Assembly (NCBI GenBank): GCA_034698045.1
Contig: JAQGAU010001299.1
Location: 1-20,034 of the forward strand
Reading direction: 5' to 3'
DNA from: Paramacrobiotus richtersi
Taxonomy: Eukaryota > Tardigrada > Eutardigrada > Parachela > Macrobiotidae
Length of the DNA stretch: 20,034 nucleotides
The translations under genes and the position numbers were made by a program. Within the stretch, counting starts at the first letter, position 1, and every line of letters begins with the position of its first letter. Of the stretch, positions 1 through 9,470 are shown piece after piece. The notes below the pieces were generated by a model that was given only the letters and a program-made list of their open reading frames with translations, did not search any database and was not told the DNA's origin.

Positions 1-217
1 GTCGTGCGCGTCCATACTCAATAACAACAATTTTGTTGAAAATGTGTTGTAATTGAGATACAACATAAGTATAGACCTAGCATTAGGTTCGTTCGTACGG
101 ATACTTTCTGAATTTCTAATCAAATCCTGTTTGAATGCGTGGCATTGATTGATCGTACTAGTATAGTGTGTCGAGACTCAAAGGTACTAACTGCCACGAC
201 CGTGCACTTTACCAGAG

Positions 218-322
218 GATCATTCGCAAAAATCTCGCTCTTGAGAGGAATCGAACCCCTGTCAGCTGCGTCTGAGCGCGTGCAGTGAGCCACTAGGTCA
301 CAGCGAGTCTTTGCGAATGATC
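218..322 (-). repeat. tRNA-like sequence enclosed in a long hairpin (tRNA-derived element)
   Basis: Read on the minus strand, this has a Pol III A box TGACCTAGTGG (290-300) and a perfect B box GGTTCGATTCC (247-257), with a five-T run at 228-232 just past the tRNA-like body, as a Pol III terminator would be. The T arm folds properly. The acceptor pairs as CTCGCT/AGCGAG but with extra bases on the 3' side, and the anticodon loop is not canonical, so this is not a normal tRNA gene. The outer arms GATCATTCGCAAA (218-230) and TTTGCGAATGATC (310-322) are perfect inverted repeats that extend the acceptor stem to about 20 bp. Most likely a tRNA-derived SINE head or a tRNA pseudogene caught in a fold-back. 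I saw no second copy in the window. Confidence 0.6.
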
Positions 323-1240
323 AAGATTTTTTCGCTTCGGCTTGCCGCCGGCGTGACATCGATTGGTTACGTAACTTGAATGATATTATTGTCTGCGATT
401 GTACCTCGTATTTTTAGTAAACTCGTTAGTGGTGTCAGGATTTTGTGCGCCGGAAGTCGATATAGCGGTTATGGAAACATTAACATAAACAAACCGAAGC
501 AAACGGCAGACGAAAGTTGTGCGAAAATGCAAGCTGTATGTACTTCTATATCATAAGCCTGGCCTGCTAGTTTTTATTGATTTCAGAAGCTTGTTGGTAG
601 CATTGCGATGATGCAATGCCAACTACAATACTCGTAATATCATTGTATCAGGCGAAGCCGCTCGCTAGTAATTCGGGATATTCACCAGCCGCAGAAAACG
701 TAGGTGTACTGAGGACCCTGCACCACTTTGCTCATAGACGACTATGCTTTAAAAAATTAGTTTGAAAAATCGCGAAAATTCGGGACAGTTTTGTTCTCAC
801 AATCAAACATGACAGACAAATGCAGCTTTTTTTGCTATACAAGAATAAGGGATATACATATCGAACTCACATCCGCTTTATTCAGCGAGAAAACATTTGT
901 AAAAACAGTCGATGGACAGCAATTGAATACTTGCCTCATATCCGCTTTACGTGCCTGAATGCAAGAAGTTGCTACCGCACTTGGCGTCGACTCCTTCGAC
1001 AGCCGGCTGCGCTCGACTCAGGAATTCTAAGATTTCCTATTGGCTGGCTGAAATTCTTTAATTGGCTGGAAGTTTTGTAGTACCCACCTCGAACTGTACT
1101 TTGTACGTACAGAAGTTCATCATTTTTACCAAACATCATTTTTTCGTAACATCGCTTCTGTAGCGGTTATTTCATCACTTCCCCGTTTAAAGCAGCTGTA
1201 CGTACGTTGCAAACGTCTACTGAATAAAGCGGATTAAGAG
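323..1240. other. No gene recognised; short inverted repeat
   Basis: Open frames here are short, start with non-ATG codons or show no family resemblance. One exact 15-nt inverted repeat is present: ATCCGCTTTATTCAG at 871-885 and its complement at 1220-1234, which brackets about 360 bp and could be the ends of a decayed small element. The right copy touches the start of the F-box relic. Confidence 0.4.
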
Positions 1241-1759
1241 AACAATGGCATTGTTTACCGGTTTGCGTCCTTCCTGTACAACCACTGGACGCTCGACACC
1301 CGGGCATTGATGATTTGCGGAGGAAGCGCTCCGCGCCTACGCGCTGGTGGCCGACTGGCGGACGCTGCCCGTTTTCTGCAGCGCATTATGGCCGAAAAGC
1401 GCGTATCACCTATCGAAATGTTGCTGCTGGTCGGGGAGTGGCATGTCCCTACCGACACGCCCAACTGGGTCAATGCTCTTTGGGAAGTCTTTGCAGCACT
1501 GGCGGGAGTTTGCCGGCAGATTGTCCTGATGAATGTCGGAGTCTACGTGGATTTAAATTGACCCGTCCGTTCCGTGAAGGAACTCATGGTGGTGCGGTTT
1601 CTTGACCAGCGTATCACTCACCAAGTGACTGTGACTGGTTTCTGGACCATGCTCAACAATGGGTTGCGCGAGCTGAACGCGACTGACCTGAAACGCTTGG
1701 CTGAAGTTGGCGGAATGGATTATGCGCAACACGGGCACTCAGATGAGAAGAAATAACAT
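1241..1759 (+). pseudogene. F-box-family protein relic, C-terminal part
   Basis: A reading frame runs from about 1241, without an ATG, to the stop at about 1757. It is broken by one in-frame TGA at 1559-1561. Its product aligns by eye with the C-terminal half of the intact F-box-like gene at 17523. The relic stretch ALAGVCRQIVLMNVGVYVDL matches ALARVCQYLVLRGIFFNVRL in that gene. After the TGA, VRFLDQRI and then FWTMLNNGLRELNATDLKRL continue the same alignment against VQFKLGPGRI and LWSLIDRQDVHNLGDRI. The N-terminal region and the F-box itself are missing. Base composition is GC-rich like the intact gene and unlike its surroundings. I read it as a truncated, decayed paralogue. A single stop could be a sequencing error, but the lack of a start and of the F-box argues against a working gene. 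Confidence 0.6.
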
Positions 1760-1897
1760 CAGCGTTAGTAATAGTACTGAGATTGGCAATGCTGCTCTTC
1801 CGATTACCCGGCGCTGAATGTCCATCCAGCATGTAGCTATTATGCTGTAAGACATACGAAAGCCGCGTCATACGTCACTGAAGTGGTTTATACGTGA

Positions 1898-2105
1898 ATA
1901 CGGCAGTGTCGAATCTATATCTGTTACCCTGTTCAGGCGTTCAACACCACCGAGACCTTGGACCCTCGGGACGATGTGCGCTACCGTGGAATGATGATTT
2001 TCTCCCATGGAGAAGCCGGCCTGGACAGTGTGGATCTTCGACAGCTGAATAAGTTCACCCTGCACGCGCTGTCCCAGCATCTGGATGAACAAGGTTGTTC
2101 GTAAA
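1898..2105 (+). pseudogene. Possible second C-terminal fragment or last exon of the F-box relic
   Basis: An open frame from 1898 to the TAA near 2103 contains FNTTETLDPRDDVRYRG and then GLDSVDLRQLNKFTLHALSQ and HLDEQGCS. A plausible acceptor, a pyrimidine-rich tract ending in CAG, lies just before 1937. The segment resembles the end of the preceding relic (LNATDLKRLAEVGGMDYAQH, then DE). It may therefore be either a downstream exon of the same gene or the tail of a second tandem copy. There is no ATG upstream in frame; a TGA lies at 1895. Function cannot be stated beyond membership of this family. Confidence 0.4.
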
Positions 2106-3428
2106 AACGAGGCAATCCAAACCACTCTAAATCATGGGACGGAAACGTAGAATACCGGAAACTGCGGTGGCTGTGGCAGACTGCCCGAATATGCAAGGGC
2201 ACCAGACAAGGGAGCGAAAATCATATCAAGAGCAGCGCAAATACAAAGTGTTGGATGTTCTTTGAAGGGCAATGTTCTGTCTGCTGAGCCTGTAGAGATT
2301 TTGCCTTTTGTCGGAGAAATTCGATGTTTCCAACTTTAAGAAGGTGTGGGGCTGCAAGCATGACCTTATTGCCATGATGTTCACTGGGTTTTTGTTTCAT
2401 TACTCAGTAAAGTGAGAGCTCAAGACGTAACCCATCAAAAGTGAAACAACGCCTTAAAGACTTTTGCAAACATCTCTTAAACACATGCCGTAGCTCACAC
2501 CTTTCTTATGAAGACCTGTAGAAAAGTATTGCGACGTATTCATAGAAAACGTTAAGCCATACACACTAGAACCGCAATCAGAGTAGCTAAATTTCGCCCA
2601 ATTTTTGCGCTCATCGTGCCACGTTCATATTGCCAGAATAGCAAGGCCACGATGTCATGGAACACCGCTTTCTGTCCAGGCAGTCTAAAGCACAAATTAG
2701 TGTATCTTTAAGTTTTTTACGATAAAATCGCATTATTTCGGAAAATCGCAGTTAGCAGTAAATAGCACAAATGATATAAAATACAATAAACAGCTTCGGC
2801 TGCTGCTTCAGGGTTCTTGGGACCGAGTGTCCGGGTGACCTTTCAATGATGTCGCAGTGTCGGTAGAGAAATCTCGGGCAGAATATTTCCTGCGGGATGA
2901 ACTTAAGTTACTTAACCGGACGGAATTTTTGTGTTGAGACAGTTCGCGAAATTAAGCGGTCACAAACGGTCTTTCGGTTTGTCGGCGGTCGCGAAGTGTT
3001 AGTCAGACCTCCTGTTCGGCTTAGGGGCTTTCGGTTTCATTTCCTCATCGTGAATTTTATCTTTTAATTTCCTTCCATATGTTATTTTCGGTTTCTTCTT
3101 TGTGCGTTTTCTTGTTGTCGGTTTTTCAACGAAGCAGTTTAGAAAGAATTTTGTCATGTACATTCGTGCACTGCAAGCGCCGTGGTGCGCAATTACGAGT
3201 TGCCGGTGCGGTTGGCTTTGTCGCGCAGGCGCTATTGCTGTACACGCCTCAGTTCTTAGAAGGCGCCGAACTTCGGCACCTTCGTCGATTAATCACGCGG
3301 CGCCAACATTTCCTAAAATGACAAAAAAACATTTCCTGGTCGTACAGTTTATGATTATGTTTCTTCTGAAGCAGACAACCCGTTTCCGGGACTCTAATCC
3401 GTTCGTAAGAACAACTAGCGAAAAGATG
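2106..3428. other. No gene recognised
   Basis: I find no convincing coding region, RNA gene or ordered repeat. The only ATG frame of note, 2134-2265 (43 codons, basic), has no recognisable features. The left part of 3060-3428 may hold the 3' untranslated end of the minus-strand retrotransposon that follows, but I could not fix its boundary. Confidence 0.4.
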
Positions 3429-4301
3429 TTAAACCAGATTCACAACGCAAATCAAACGTTTGAAAACGGACAAGCTGGAACTGTTAAGAGCACTGGAGGA
3501 GGTTTTCGTTAGACAGCTAAGCACGTTCCGCAATCTGATCCCTAGGGTGGTTTCGCCGATCTTTTTCTTGGATTTGGCGTCGATGCGGACTGATCCACGA
3601 AGCGGGATGTTATCTTGGAACTTCACCATTTCCGTCATGTATGTCGGGACTGGACAGGTGTCGCTGTGTCTGATCTTGTACAGCCAGATTGCTTCGTCAC
3701 GCTTCCACTGCTGGGCTATCTGAACGATGCGATACTGCAGAAAGTGTTGCTCGGTGACAGGTTCTCTATATGCCAGGCCCAAGATCGCCCGTATAGCCTT
3801 GCATTGAAGCGCTTTTAGCCGTCCGCGTAACCCAAGATTTGCGTTTGACCAAACCGTAGCACAACATCTAAGGTGCGGTCCGACGAACGCATGGTACAGG
3901 TGTAGCAAAATTTGAGCGCCACCCGTTACACGTGTTATGGTGGGAAGTCCCTCTTTTGCCCGGTTTAGCATCGCAATGCCAAAGTTTCCGCTTTTCTCTA
4001 CTCTCTCGTACTGATCGGTCCACTTAAGGTGCTGGTCAATCTGAACACTTAGGTATCGTACCGTACTTTGCTGCTGAAGACGATGGAAATTTATCTGGAT
4101 AGCGGGAGATGACTTATCCCTGCATTTATCAGAGCAGATAAGCATTGCACTGCATTTCTTTTCCTTAACGGCAAGCATATTTTCGCCGAACCACTTCCCG
4201 ACCCCTTCGAGTGCTGTGTTGAGGACATTTGCCGCTTGTTGCTTGGTGGACGCACTGGCAAAGACGATGGTGTCATCTGCAAATGCCCCGGCAAAGTCCT
4301 A
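3429..4301 (-). mobile_element. 5'-truncated non-LTR retrotransposon (LINE), reverse transcriptase C-terminal half
   Basis: A continuous frame of about 290 codons runs from just inside a TAG (4299-4301) to its natural stop at 3429. It opens with AFADDTIVFAS, the RT palm box with the two catalytic aspartates (FADD). The thumb motif YLSVQIDQHLKW follows, a variant of the YLGV-x-LD-x-x-LxW signature of LINE reverse transcriptases. Next come LYHAFVGPHLRCCATVWSNA and LKALQCKAIRAILGLAY, and then a C-terminal SLSVFKRL, typical of CR1/jockey-type ORF2 ends without RNase H. The endonuclease, fingers and first RT motifs are absent upstream in any frame, which is the usual 5' truncation of a dead-on-arrival LINE copy. 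The remaining half is free of stops and frameshifts, suggesting a young insertion. The clade is not certain. Confidence 0.8.
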
Positions 4302-5250
4302 CAGTTCGAACATTGCAAAAGTCAGGTTAGCTATTCATAACTCGAACACTCTTTGTTCGCATTGTATTCGCATCGGAATGTCTTGATAAAGAAGATATAA
4401 CAGAGTGTGACAACAACTAGTCAACTACCGCTGCAGCCTGCAGCTGTTCGAAGTGGACATAAGACAATGCCGAGTCAGGATAAACACAATATGGGTGGCG
4501 AGGGACTTATTAATTATTATTATTAAGTATGCCCCATGCGCTAACACTTTTCCCCACGTTGTGATTGGGTTTTCCTGGACGAGTCTTATGGATTAGTATT
4601 ACTTGTATATTCCTGGTTTACTCTTGATATCATCATATCGATGAACTCTTTTAACCGCTGTGTTTGTTGTTGCGTTGGCGTTCTTGCTTTCGTTGTGTGC
4701 CTTACCTATCGAACCTTGTTCTTTGTTTGTTCGTCTCTTGCAATTTTAGCAAAGGTCCGGTCCAGATTTGTTGTTTGATACATCAAAATCTAAAGAAATG
4801 TACGACACCGATGCTTGGAGGACATCGTTGTCGGCTGGTCCGAACGACTGGTGATAACTGCCAAGTCCACACCGTCGAATCGAGTCTGAAAAGTAATATG
4901 GACTAGATGAAAAAGACCTGCACCGGCTACCTAATACTGCAGACATGACAACTCATATCTGCAGGGAATACAAAACTATATATTCTCTTGTGAGTTATAA
5001 CTGCTGCAGCTTTGCTTGCATTGTCCGATTCGCACGGTCATTGGTTAGACTGTACTAACAAGGCGGTAACTACTTCGATGTGCAGTGCTGATGTAACTAT
5101 GCGTATGCACACATTGGAGCTCCACGGCATTGCTTCACATGACTTTCATTGCCTGCTGCAAAAGAAGCTTTAAACGGAACGCAAATTGTAGCTGAATCAC
5201 CTCAGTAATCTCACTGTTAAATGCCACGGTATATTCTGGCAGCAGTCTCG
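4302..5250. other. Intergenic; no gene recognised
   Basis: No coding signal matches a family. The stretch 4400-4527 looks like a retroelement 3' tail and is listed separately. The remainder, up to the TATA box at 5255, is unremarkable. Confidence 0.4.
4400..4527 (+). repeat. Retroelement-like 3' tail with ATT microsatellite
   Basis: The sequence GATAAACACAATATGGG is followed by a short GC-rich step and then an ATT/TTA microsatellite (4508-4525). The tail at 7156-7196 has the same order of elements: ATAAACAAATGG, a GAGGG/CCCTC-containing step, and an ATT run. LINE and SINE 3' ends often finish in such simple repeats. The left boundary is a guess. It lies close to the truncated LINE, but in the opposite orientation. 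Confidence 0.35.
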
Positions 5251-5254
5251 GTGA

Positions 5255-5262
5255 TATAAAAA
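5255..5262 (+). promoter_or_regulatory. TATA box of the first receptor gene
   Basis: TATAAAAA lies 61 bases before the ATG at 5323. With the usual 25-30 nt spacing, transcription would start near 5285-5292, leaving a leader of about 35 nt with no other ATG. This supports 5323 as the start codon. Confidence 0.55.
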
Positions 5263-5322
5263 CCAATTGCACTATCTTTTGAGCCACTTGTACTAATCGA
5301 ATTGCGCAGTAGGCCCCCGAAA

Positions 5323-6580
5323 ATGGACACTAGAGCAACCCATCACGTTCTGATTACAGTTTTTAAAGGTATATACATCAGTACTCGTTGTTTCGGTGTG
5401 GTTGCTCTGCCACAGAAAAACAACCGATCAGCCCTAATGCACATTTTAGACTACGTTCTTACAATGTGGTCCATTGCAGTTTGCACCAGTGCTCTAACAG
5501 ATTCGGCCATCGGTATCGCAGCACTGAAATTATCCTTTCCACGAACTGCCAACGAATTGGTAAACATATGTGGTTCGGTGATGTATTATATCTCTTTACC
5601 AGGAGTTCTAATTCTAACATCCAAGGCTTTCTGGAATATCGAGAACTGCTTCTTGAAATTTGGACAATACTATCGGAAGTACCTATACCAAAGGAACGTC
5701 GAGTTCTTGCTGTTTATTACTGCGCTCATGTTTATTGCATTGTGCGCTGATATGTTTCCGATGGTTGTGATGAGCGGTGAAGACTACAACTATGCCATCC
5801 CACAGACAGCGTTTGGATACAATGTTTCTCTCCCGAACACTACAGCAACAAGAATCGTCCGGGCGTTTTTTTATACCGGATCATGGTCAGCAGAATTCGC
5901 TTCCGCAGTATCCCAGCACCTTTTAATTCTCATTTCTTTCTCGGCTTACTTTTGCTTTCGGAATATTTGTCACCTGTATCGTCAAGCGGGACTGTATGCA
6001 GGGCAAAAATACCTAAAGGACCATAAAGGATTATCGATCCACATTACGCAAATGAGCAAAAGAGTCCAATATTTACTCTGTTTGCTATACATCCAGGACT
6101 TTTCCTGTATACTGGCGTGGATAGCTCGCATTGGGGAAAGCCCCAGTATGGCGGTTAATGTGAGCTGCTATTTGTTTTTGGTTTTTGCTCGGTCTACGGC
6201 TTTCGCGATGTTGAACCACCAGGTAATACAATCCAAAGCCAACACGGAACGAAACGTACCATAGACGATAGTTCTTTACAGGCTGCAGAAATATACGGGG
6301 ACGTTGCAATGGCGACCATGGACTTGGAAGACGGGTACATCAAGGAGGATGCACTGCAGAGAGTCGTAATCATGAACCGTGAAACGGTTGGGTTTTCGGT
6401 TGGCGGTATCGTGGATATCGATCGCGAGTTTATAAACAGCGTACGTAATACCTAAATTTATTCAATGTTTAGACAACTAGACTTGCTCTGTAGATGCTGA
6501 ACAGCAGTTTAATGAATTTATGATTAAAGGTTGCCGGATTGTTCGTTACATGTCTTTTTCTGTCTTGGGATGGAAAATAG
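5323..6580 (+). CDS. Gustatory-receptor-like seven-transmembrane protein 1 (three exons)
   Basis: Exons are 5323-6222, 6282-6440 and 6530-6580. Both introns (59 and 89 nt) are GT/AG and phase 0, giving 369 residues. Hydrophobic segments lie near residues 41-63, 79-101, 127-149, 190-212, 248-269, 276-298 and 350-366. Glycosylation sequons NVS and NTT (residues 167-174) fall between segments 3 and 4, which is outside if the N-terminus is cytoplasmic, as in insect chemoreceptors. The C-terminus VGFSVGGIVDIDREFINS, spliced to VAGLFVTCLFLSW, matches the last helix of 7tm_7 gustatory receptors. Short terminal exons joined at phase 0 are typical of that superfamily. The signature T-Y-x5-Q-F is degenerate (TC, no QF). 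These receptors act in the plasma membrane as ligand-gated channels; the ligand cannot be inferred. The first in-frame ATG is used. It is a diverged paralogue of the gene at 8128. Confidence 0.8.
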
Positions 6581-8041
6581 ACACCTGATCCCGCTGCAGC
6601 TAGATCCTCGGCAGTAACGTGCAAACCAGCTTTTTCAGCTAATAGTTAGGTCCTTTCGTTTTCGGCCTTGTGTGAAGGGAAGCCCATCCCCTTCCCACAT
6701 ATATGTGTGTCACCTTAGTCCGCCCCTTTGTACATGCTTGATTGGCTTGCTACCTGGCCATCACCACTGTTGAACTTATTGTCCAGCGCGTCCATACGAG
6801 GCGCCGCTTGTGTTCATTCTCATTAGATCTTTGCTGGCTGTTTCTAACCTATTAAAGTAATTATTAAGTTCTGCTGCCATTCCCCGCCACATTTGGAGTC
6901 GCATACCGAAAATCGATATTTTAGGTTATCCGGAAGGTCACCCTTGTATATGCGCCCCTTACGGTATTTCCTGTACTGGTACTATCAAAACGCTGTGAGT
7001 GTGTATCCGCTGGCCAGTCGGATGTTGTGGTCATCATGAAGGTCTATACGCCCGTGTGCTTGTTCCCTGTCACAATTGTCGTATGATCGTACCTTTTGCT
7101 GAGTCCGAGTTTGACCGAGAACTTGTTAAAATTGTAGATAATGTGATGAGATGAACGTAAAATAAACAAATGGCTTCCCTCAATTATTATTATTACAACA
7201 CAAGAGCAGACAACCCAGTAACGACTTCAAGTCTGTTCGAACAAGCTATGTATATAACAAAATCAATCGACGCAGAAGCTCGGCTGCGCAAAAAAAGCAG
7301 GGAAACATCGTTCATTCGCACGCTTTATCTTAGCTAGCGGCGCGCTGGTGACCACCGTAATTGTTCCGGTTCGTAACAAAATTTTGTCGGGATTGAAAAA
7401 CATTTAGGCTCCATAGCGGCATGAAGCAGAATTGTCAAGGATCCGTAAGTATTTGTTTGTTGGAAAGTTTGCGTTGCTTTTGACCTTAATTAAGGTCTGC
7501 CTGGGTAATTGGTAGCAAATGTAGACAGAAAAGCTCCAGGCGATGCGAAATCGATTTCCCTGGAGATCGAGTGCACATTGAAAAGGTCATTTTCGTGCGT
7601 CAGTTCGCTTCATTTGAAATATTTCCACCGAAACCAACGTCAATGATGAATTTATTACAAGCGCGGGCGGACATTTATATGTTGACTGCAAACATTACTG
7701 TGCACTTTTTGTACTAGTTTATGCCAAACATGCTCGAAATTTCTGAAAATATTGTCATGAGCGACCGGCAGATCATATCCCAAGCGTTCGGGATCTGGCT
7801 AGAATTTCGACTAGTATGATAGCTGGGATGTAACTTAAACAGTAGACACTCCTTCGGGGCTTTCCCTTCAACGGTGCACAGTGTCAACGGTGGGTATTAG
7901 CATAAAAGCGAGCTAAATAAGCCGTTGGCCGGTGGGAATTCTTGGTCGTCCCAGGCAAAAACACATTTTTCAAGTTTCGGGAAGCGGCTAGACTGTATGT
8001 ACTTCAAGCAAACGCTCGCAATTCTCTTCTCCATATCATAA
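6581..8041. other. Intergenic between the two receptor genes
   Basis: No gene recognised. An ATTAAA at 6851-6856 could serve as poly(A) signal for the first receptor. A retroelement-like tail ends at 7197. A perfect 16-bp palindrome GACCTTAATTAAGGTC lies at 7482-7497. Nothing else stands out. Confidence 0.4.
6650..7197 (+). repeat. Probable LINE/SINE 3' end with AATAAA and ATT tail
   Basis: This non-coding stretch ends in AATAAA (7161-7166), ATGGCTTCCCTC and then an ATT microsatellite (about 7182-7195). That is the form of a retroelement 3' untranslated region, and the closing sequence resembles the tail at 4400-4527. The left limit is arbitrary, and no reverse transcriptase frame is attached. 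Confidence 0.35.
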
Positions 8042-8049
8042 TATAAATG
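8042..8049 (+). promoter_or_regulatory. TATA box of the second receptor gene
   Basis: TATAAATG lies 86 bases upstream of the ATG at 8128. A start site near 8072 would give a leader of about 55 nt. An in-frame TGA at 8065-8067 rules out coding sequence extending further upstream in this exon. Confidence 0.5.
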
Positions 8050-8127
8050 GCCGGCACATTGAGTTGATTGTTACTTTTATCCGTTTTCTTTATTCGAAGG
8101 TGCTTTAATTTTGCACAATCTTTGAGA

Positions 8128-9470
8128 ATGGGAAATTTTCGATTTGCGGAATTATTTATTCCAGCTCTTTGGGGATCCTTACTGACCTTTGTGGCGATCT
8201 GTGGCCATCCGTTTGGGTCTGCCCCCCAGTCAACTGACGCTTCCATTTCTAAACTCATCAAATTGGTTCGAATAAGTTTGGCAGTAATTTTGTTCGTGGG
8301 GACTATAACTGATTCAGTTCTGGGCCTAATGATGATAAAATATGATAAACCAGATTCCCCTACAGCACTATTACGTTTTGCCGGAAACCTTCTCTATAAC
8401 CTTTCTCTCCCTGTTACTTCAGGGGCCTTATTATTCGGGCTTTTCAATATTCAGACTATAATAAATGACCATCAACGAATTCGTGGAGTGTACCTCAACA
8501 CAAAATGCAGCACTATCGGCTTGATGGCTGCTACCATAACCTTATTCACAGCTTTATCTTTCTTTGCTTATGCTGCAGTAGAGCGCAGCATGTCACATGT
8601 CAGTAATCCAGACATCTATTTGGGCAATAGTCTCGCGGCTTACAGCAGCATTCGTCTGTTCCACAGGCTATCTTTTGTAGCAGCCAGAATATCTGATGCC
8701 GCTGGCATATTTTCTCAACTGTTGGTCATCGTTCTCGGGGCATCTCTTGCTCTGTGTTTCAAAAACATTTGCGAAAGCTACGCAGCTGAGTTTGTGGACC
8801 TTCATTTCAGCGCCTTCCGAGACCTCTCCAAGCTCGTGAAGCGCCTGAATAAAAGGATCCAATTCTGGCTTTTTTTTCTATACTTTCGAGATTTCTTTTG
8901 GTCTCTATACGCAATTGTGTTGGCAGAAAAGTCCATAAGTGCAGCGTGTTACATGCTATCCTTAATGATGTTCGTAATCGTCCGCACAGCTGTCTTTGTC
9001 TGGCTTTCAAACGAGGTAAAGGTTATTAACTAGCTTTTTACGTTCAACAGCGTTAAACAACTGAGTAGCGCAAACGGACGATAGCACATACTGACGCGGT
9101 ACAATTTATATCTCCAGGTAAAAGCCATGCAAAGTGTGGTGGTAGCTCGCGCACTAAGTTTGCCCTCGGTGACCCAGAGGAAGAACCTTGGCGACATCGC
9201 AGCGATACTGAAAACCGATTTTGTCGGTTTTACCATTGGTTTAATGGACATAGATTATAACTTTGCAGCAAAGGTATGGTTAAATTATAAGAGAAAGCAC
9301 CGGTGTTGACTTGTTGTTTCTGGCAATGTGCTTCTCCAAGAACATCATGTGCGACTTTTCAGGGATTGGGAATATACATCGCCTACGTCATGCTCTGTTG
9401 GAGCAAGGACAAGGATGCGACTGAACAATGCGCCGCAACCTGCAGGCTGAATGCAAGCTTTACAGCTTGA
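8128..9470 (+). CDS. Gustatory-receptor-like seven-transmembrane protein 2 (three exons)
   Basis: Exons are 8128-9015, 9118-9273 and 9363-9470. Both introns (102 and 89 nt) are GT/AG and phase 0, giving 383 residues. Hydrophobic segments lie near residues 45-70, 82-106, 128-150, 187-211, 244-265, 272-294 and 349-366. It shares landmarks with the gene at 5323: ITDSVLG/LTDSAIG, LYNLSLP/MYYISLP, LFNIQ/FWNIE, CFKNICESY/CFRNICHLY, NKRIQFWLFFLYFRDF/SKRVQYLLCLLYIQDF, and VGFTIGLMDIDYNF/VGFSVGGIVDIDREF. The terminal helix GLGIYIAYVMLCW corresponds to the superfamily's last segment, but the closing Q-F is replaced. A cysteine-bearing hydrophilic tail of about 22 residues follows, which the first gene lacks. 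Same strand, same exon design and 1.5 kb spacing point to tandem duplication followed by strong divergence. Ligand unknown. Confidence 0.8.

Noticed and set aside
234-308. A functional tRNA gene
   Set aside because: The acceptor strands do not pair in register, extra bases follow the T stem, and the anticodon loop lacks the invariant T33.
820-1080. 86-codon frame
   Set aside because: No domain, no signal peptide and no supporting neighbours; likely chance.
2134-2265. 43-codon ATG frame with a basic composition
   Set aside because: Too short and featureless to separate from chance.
3079-3512. Overlapping plus-strand frames
   Set aside because: No recognisable protein features; partly antisense to the LINE coding region.
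4091-4318. Minus-strand 75-codon frame overlapping the LINE
   Set aside because: It is an out-of-frame shadow; the correct frame carries FADD and joins the rest of the RT.
4664-4906. Cysteine-rich 80-codon frame upstream of the first receptor
   Set aside because: Starts with a non-ATG codon and has no cleavable signal or family pattern; chance is the simpler reading.
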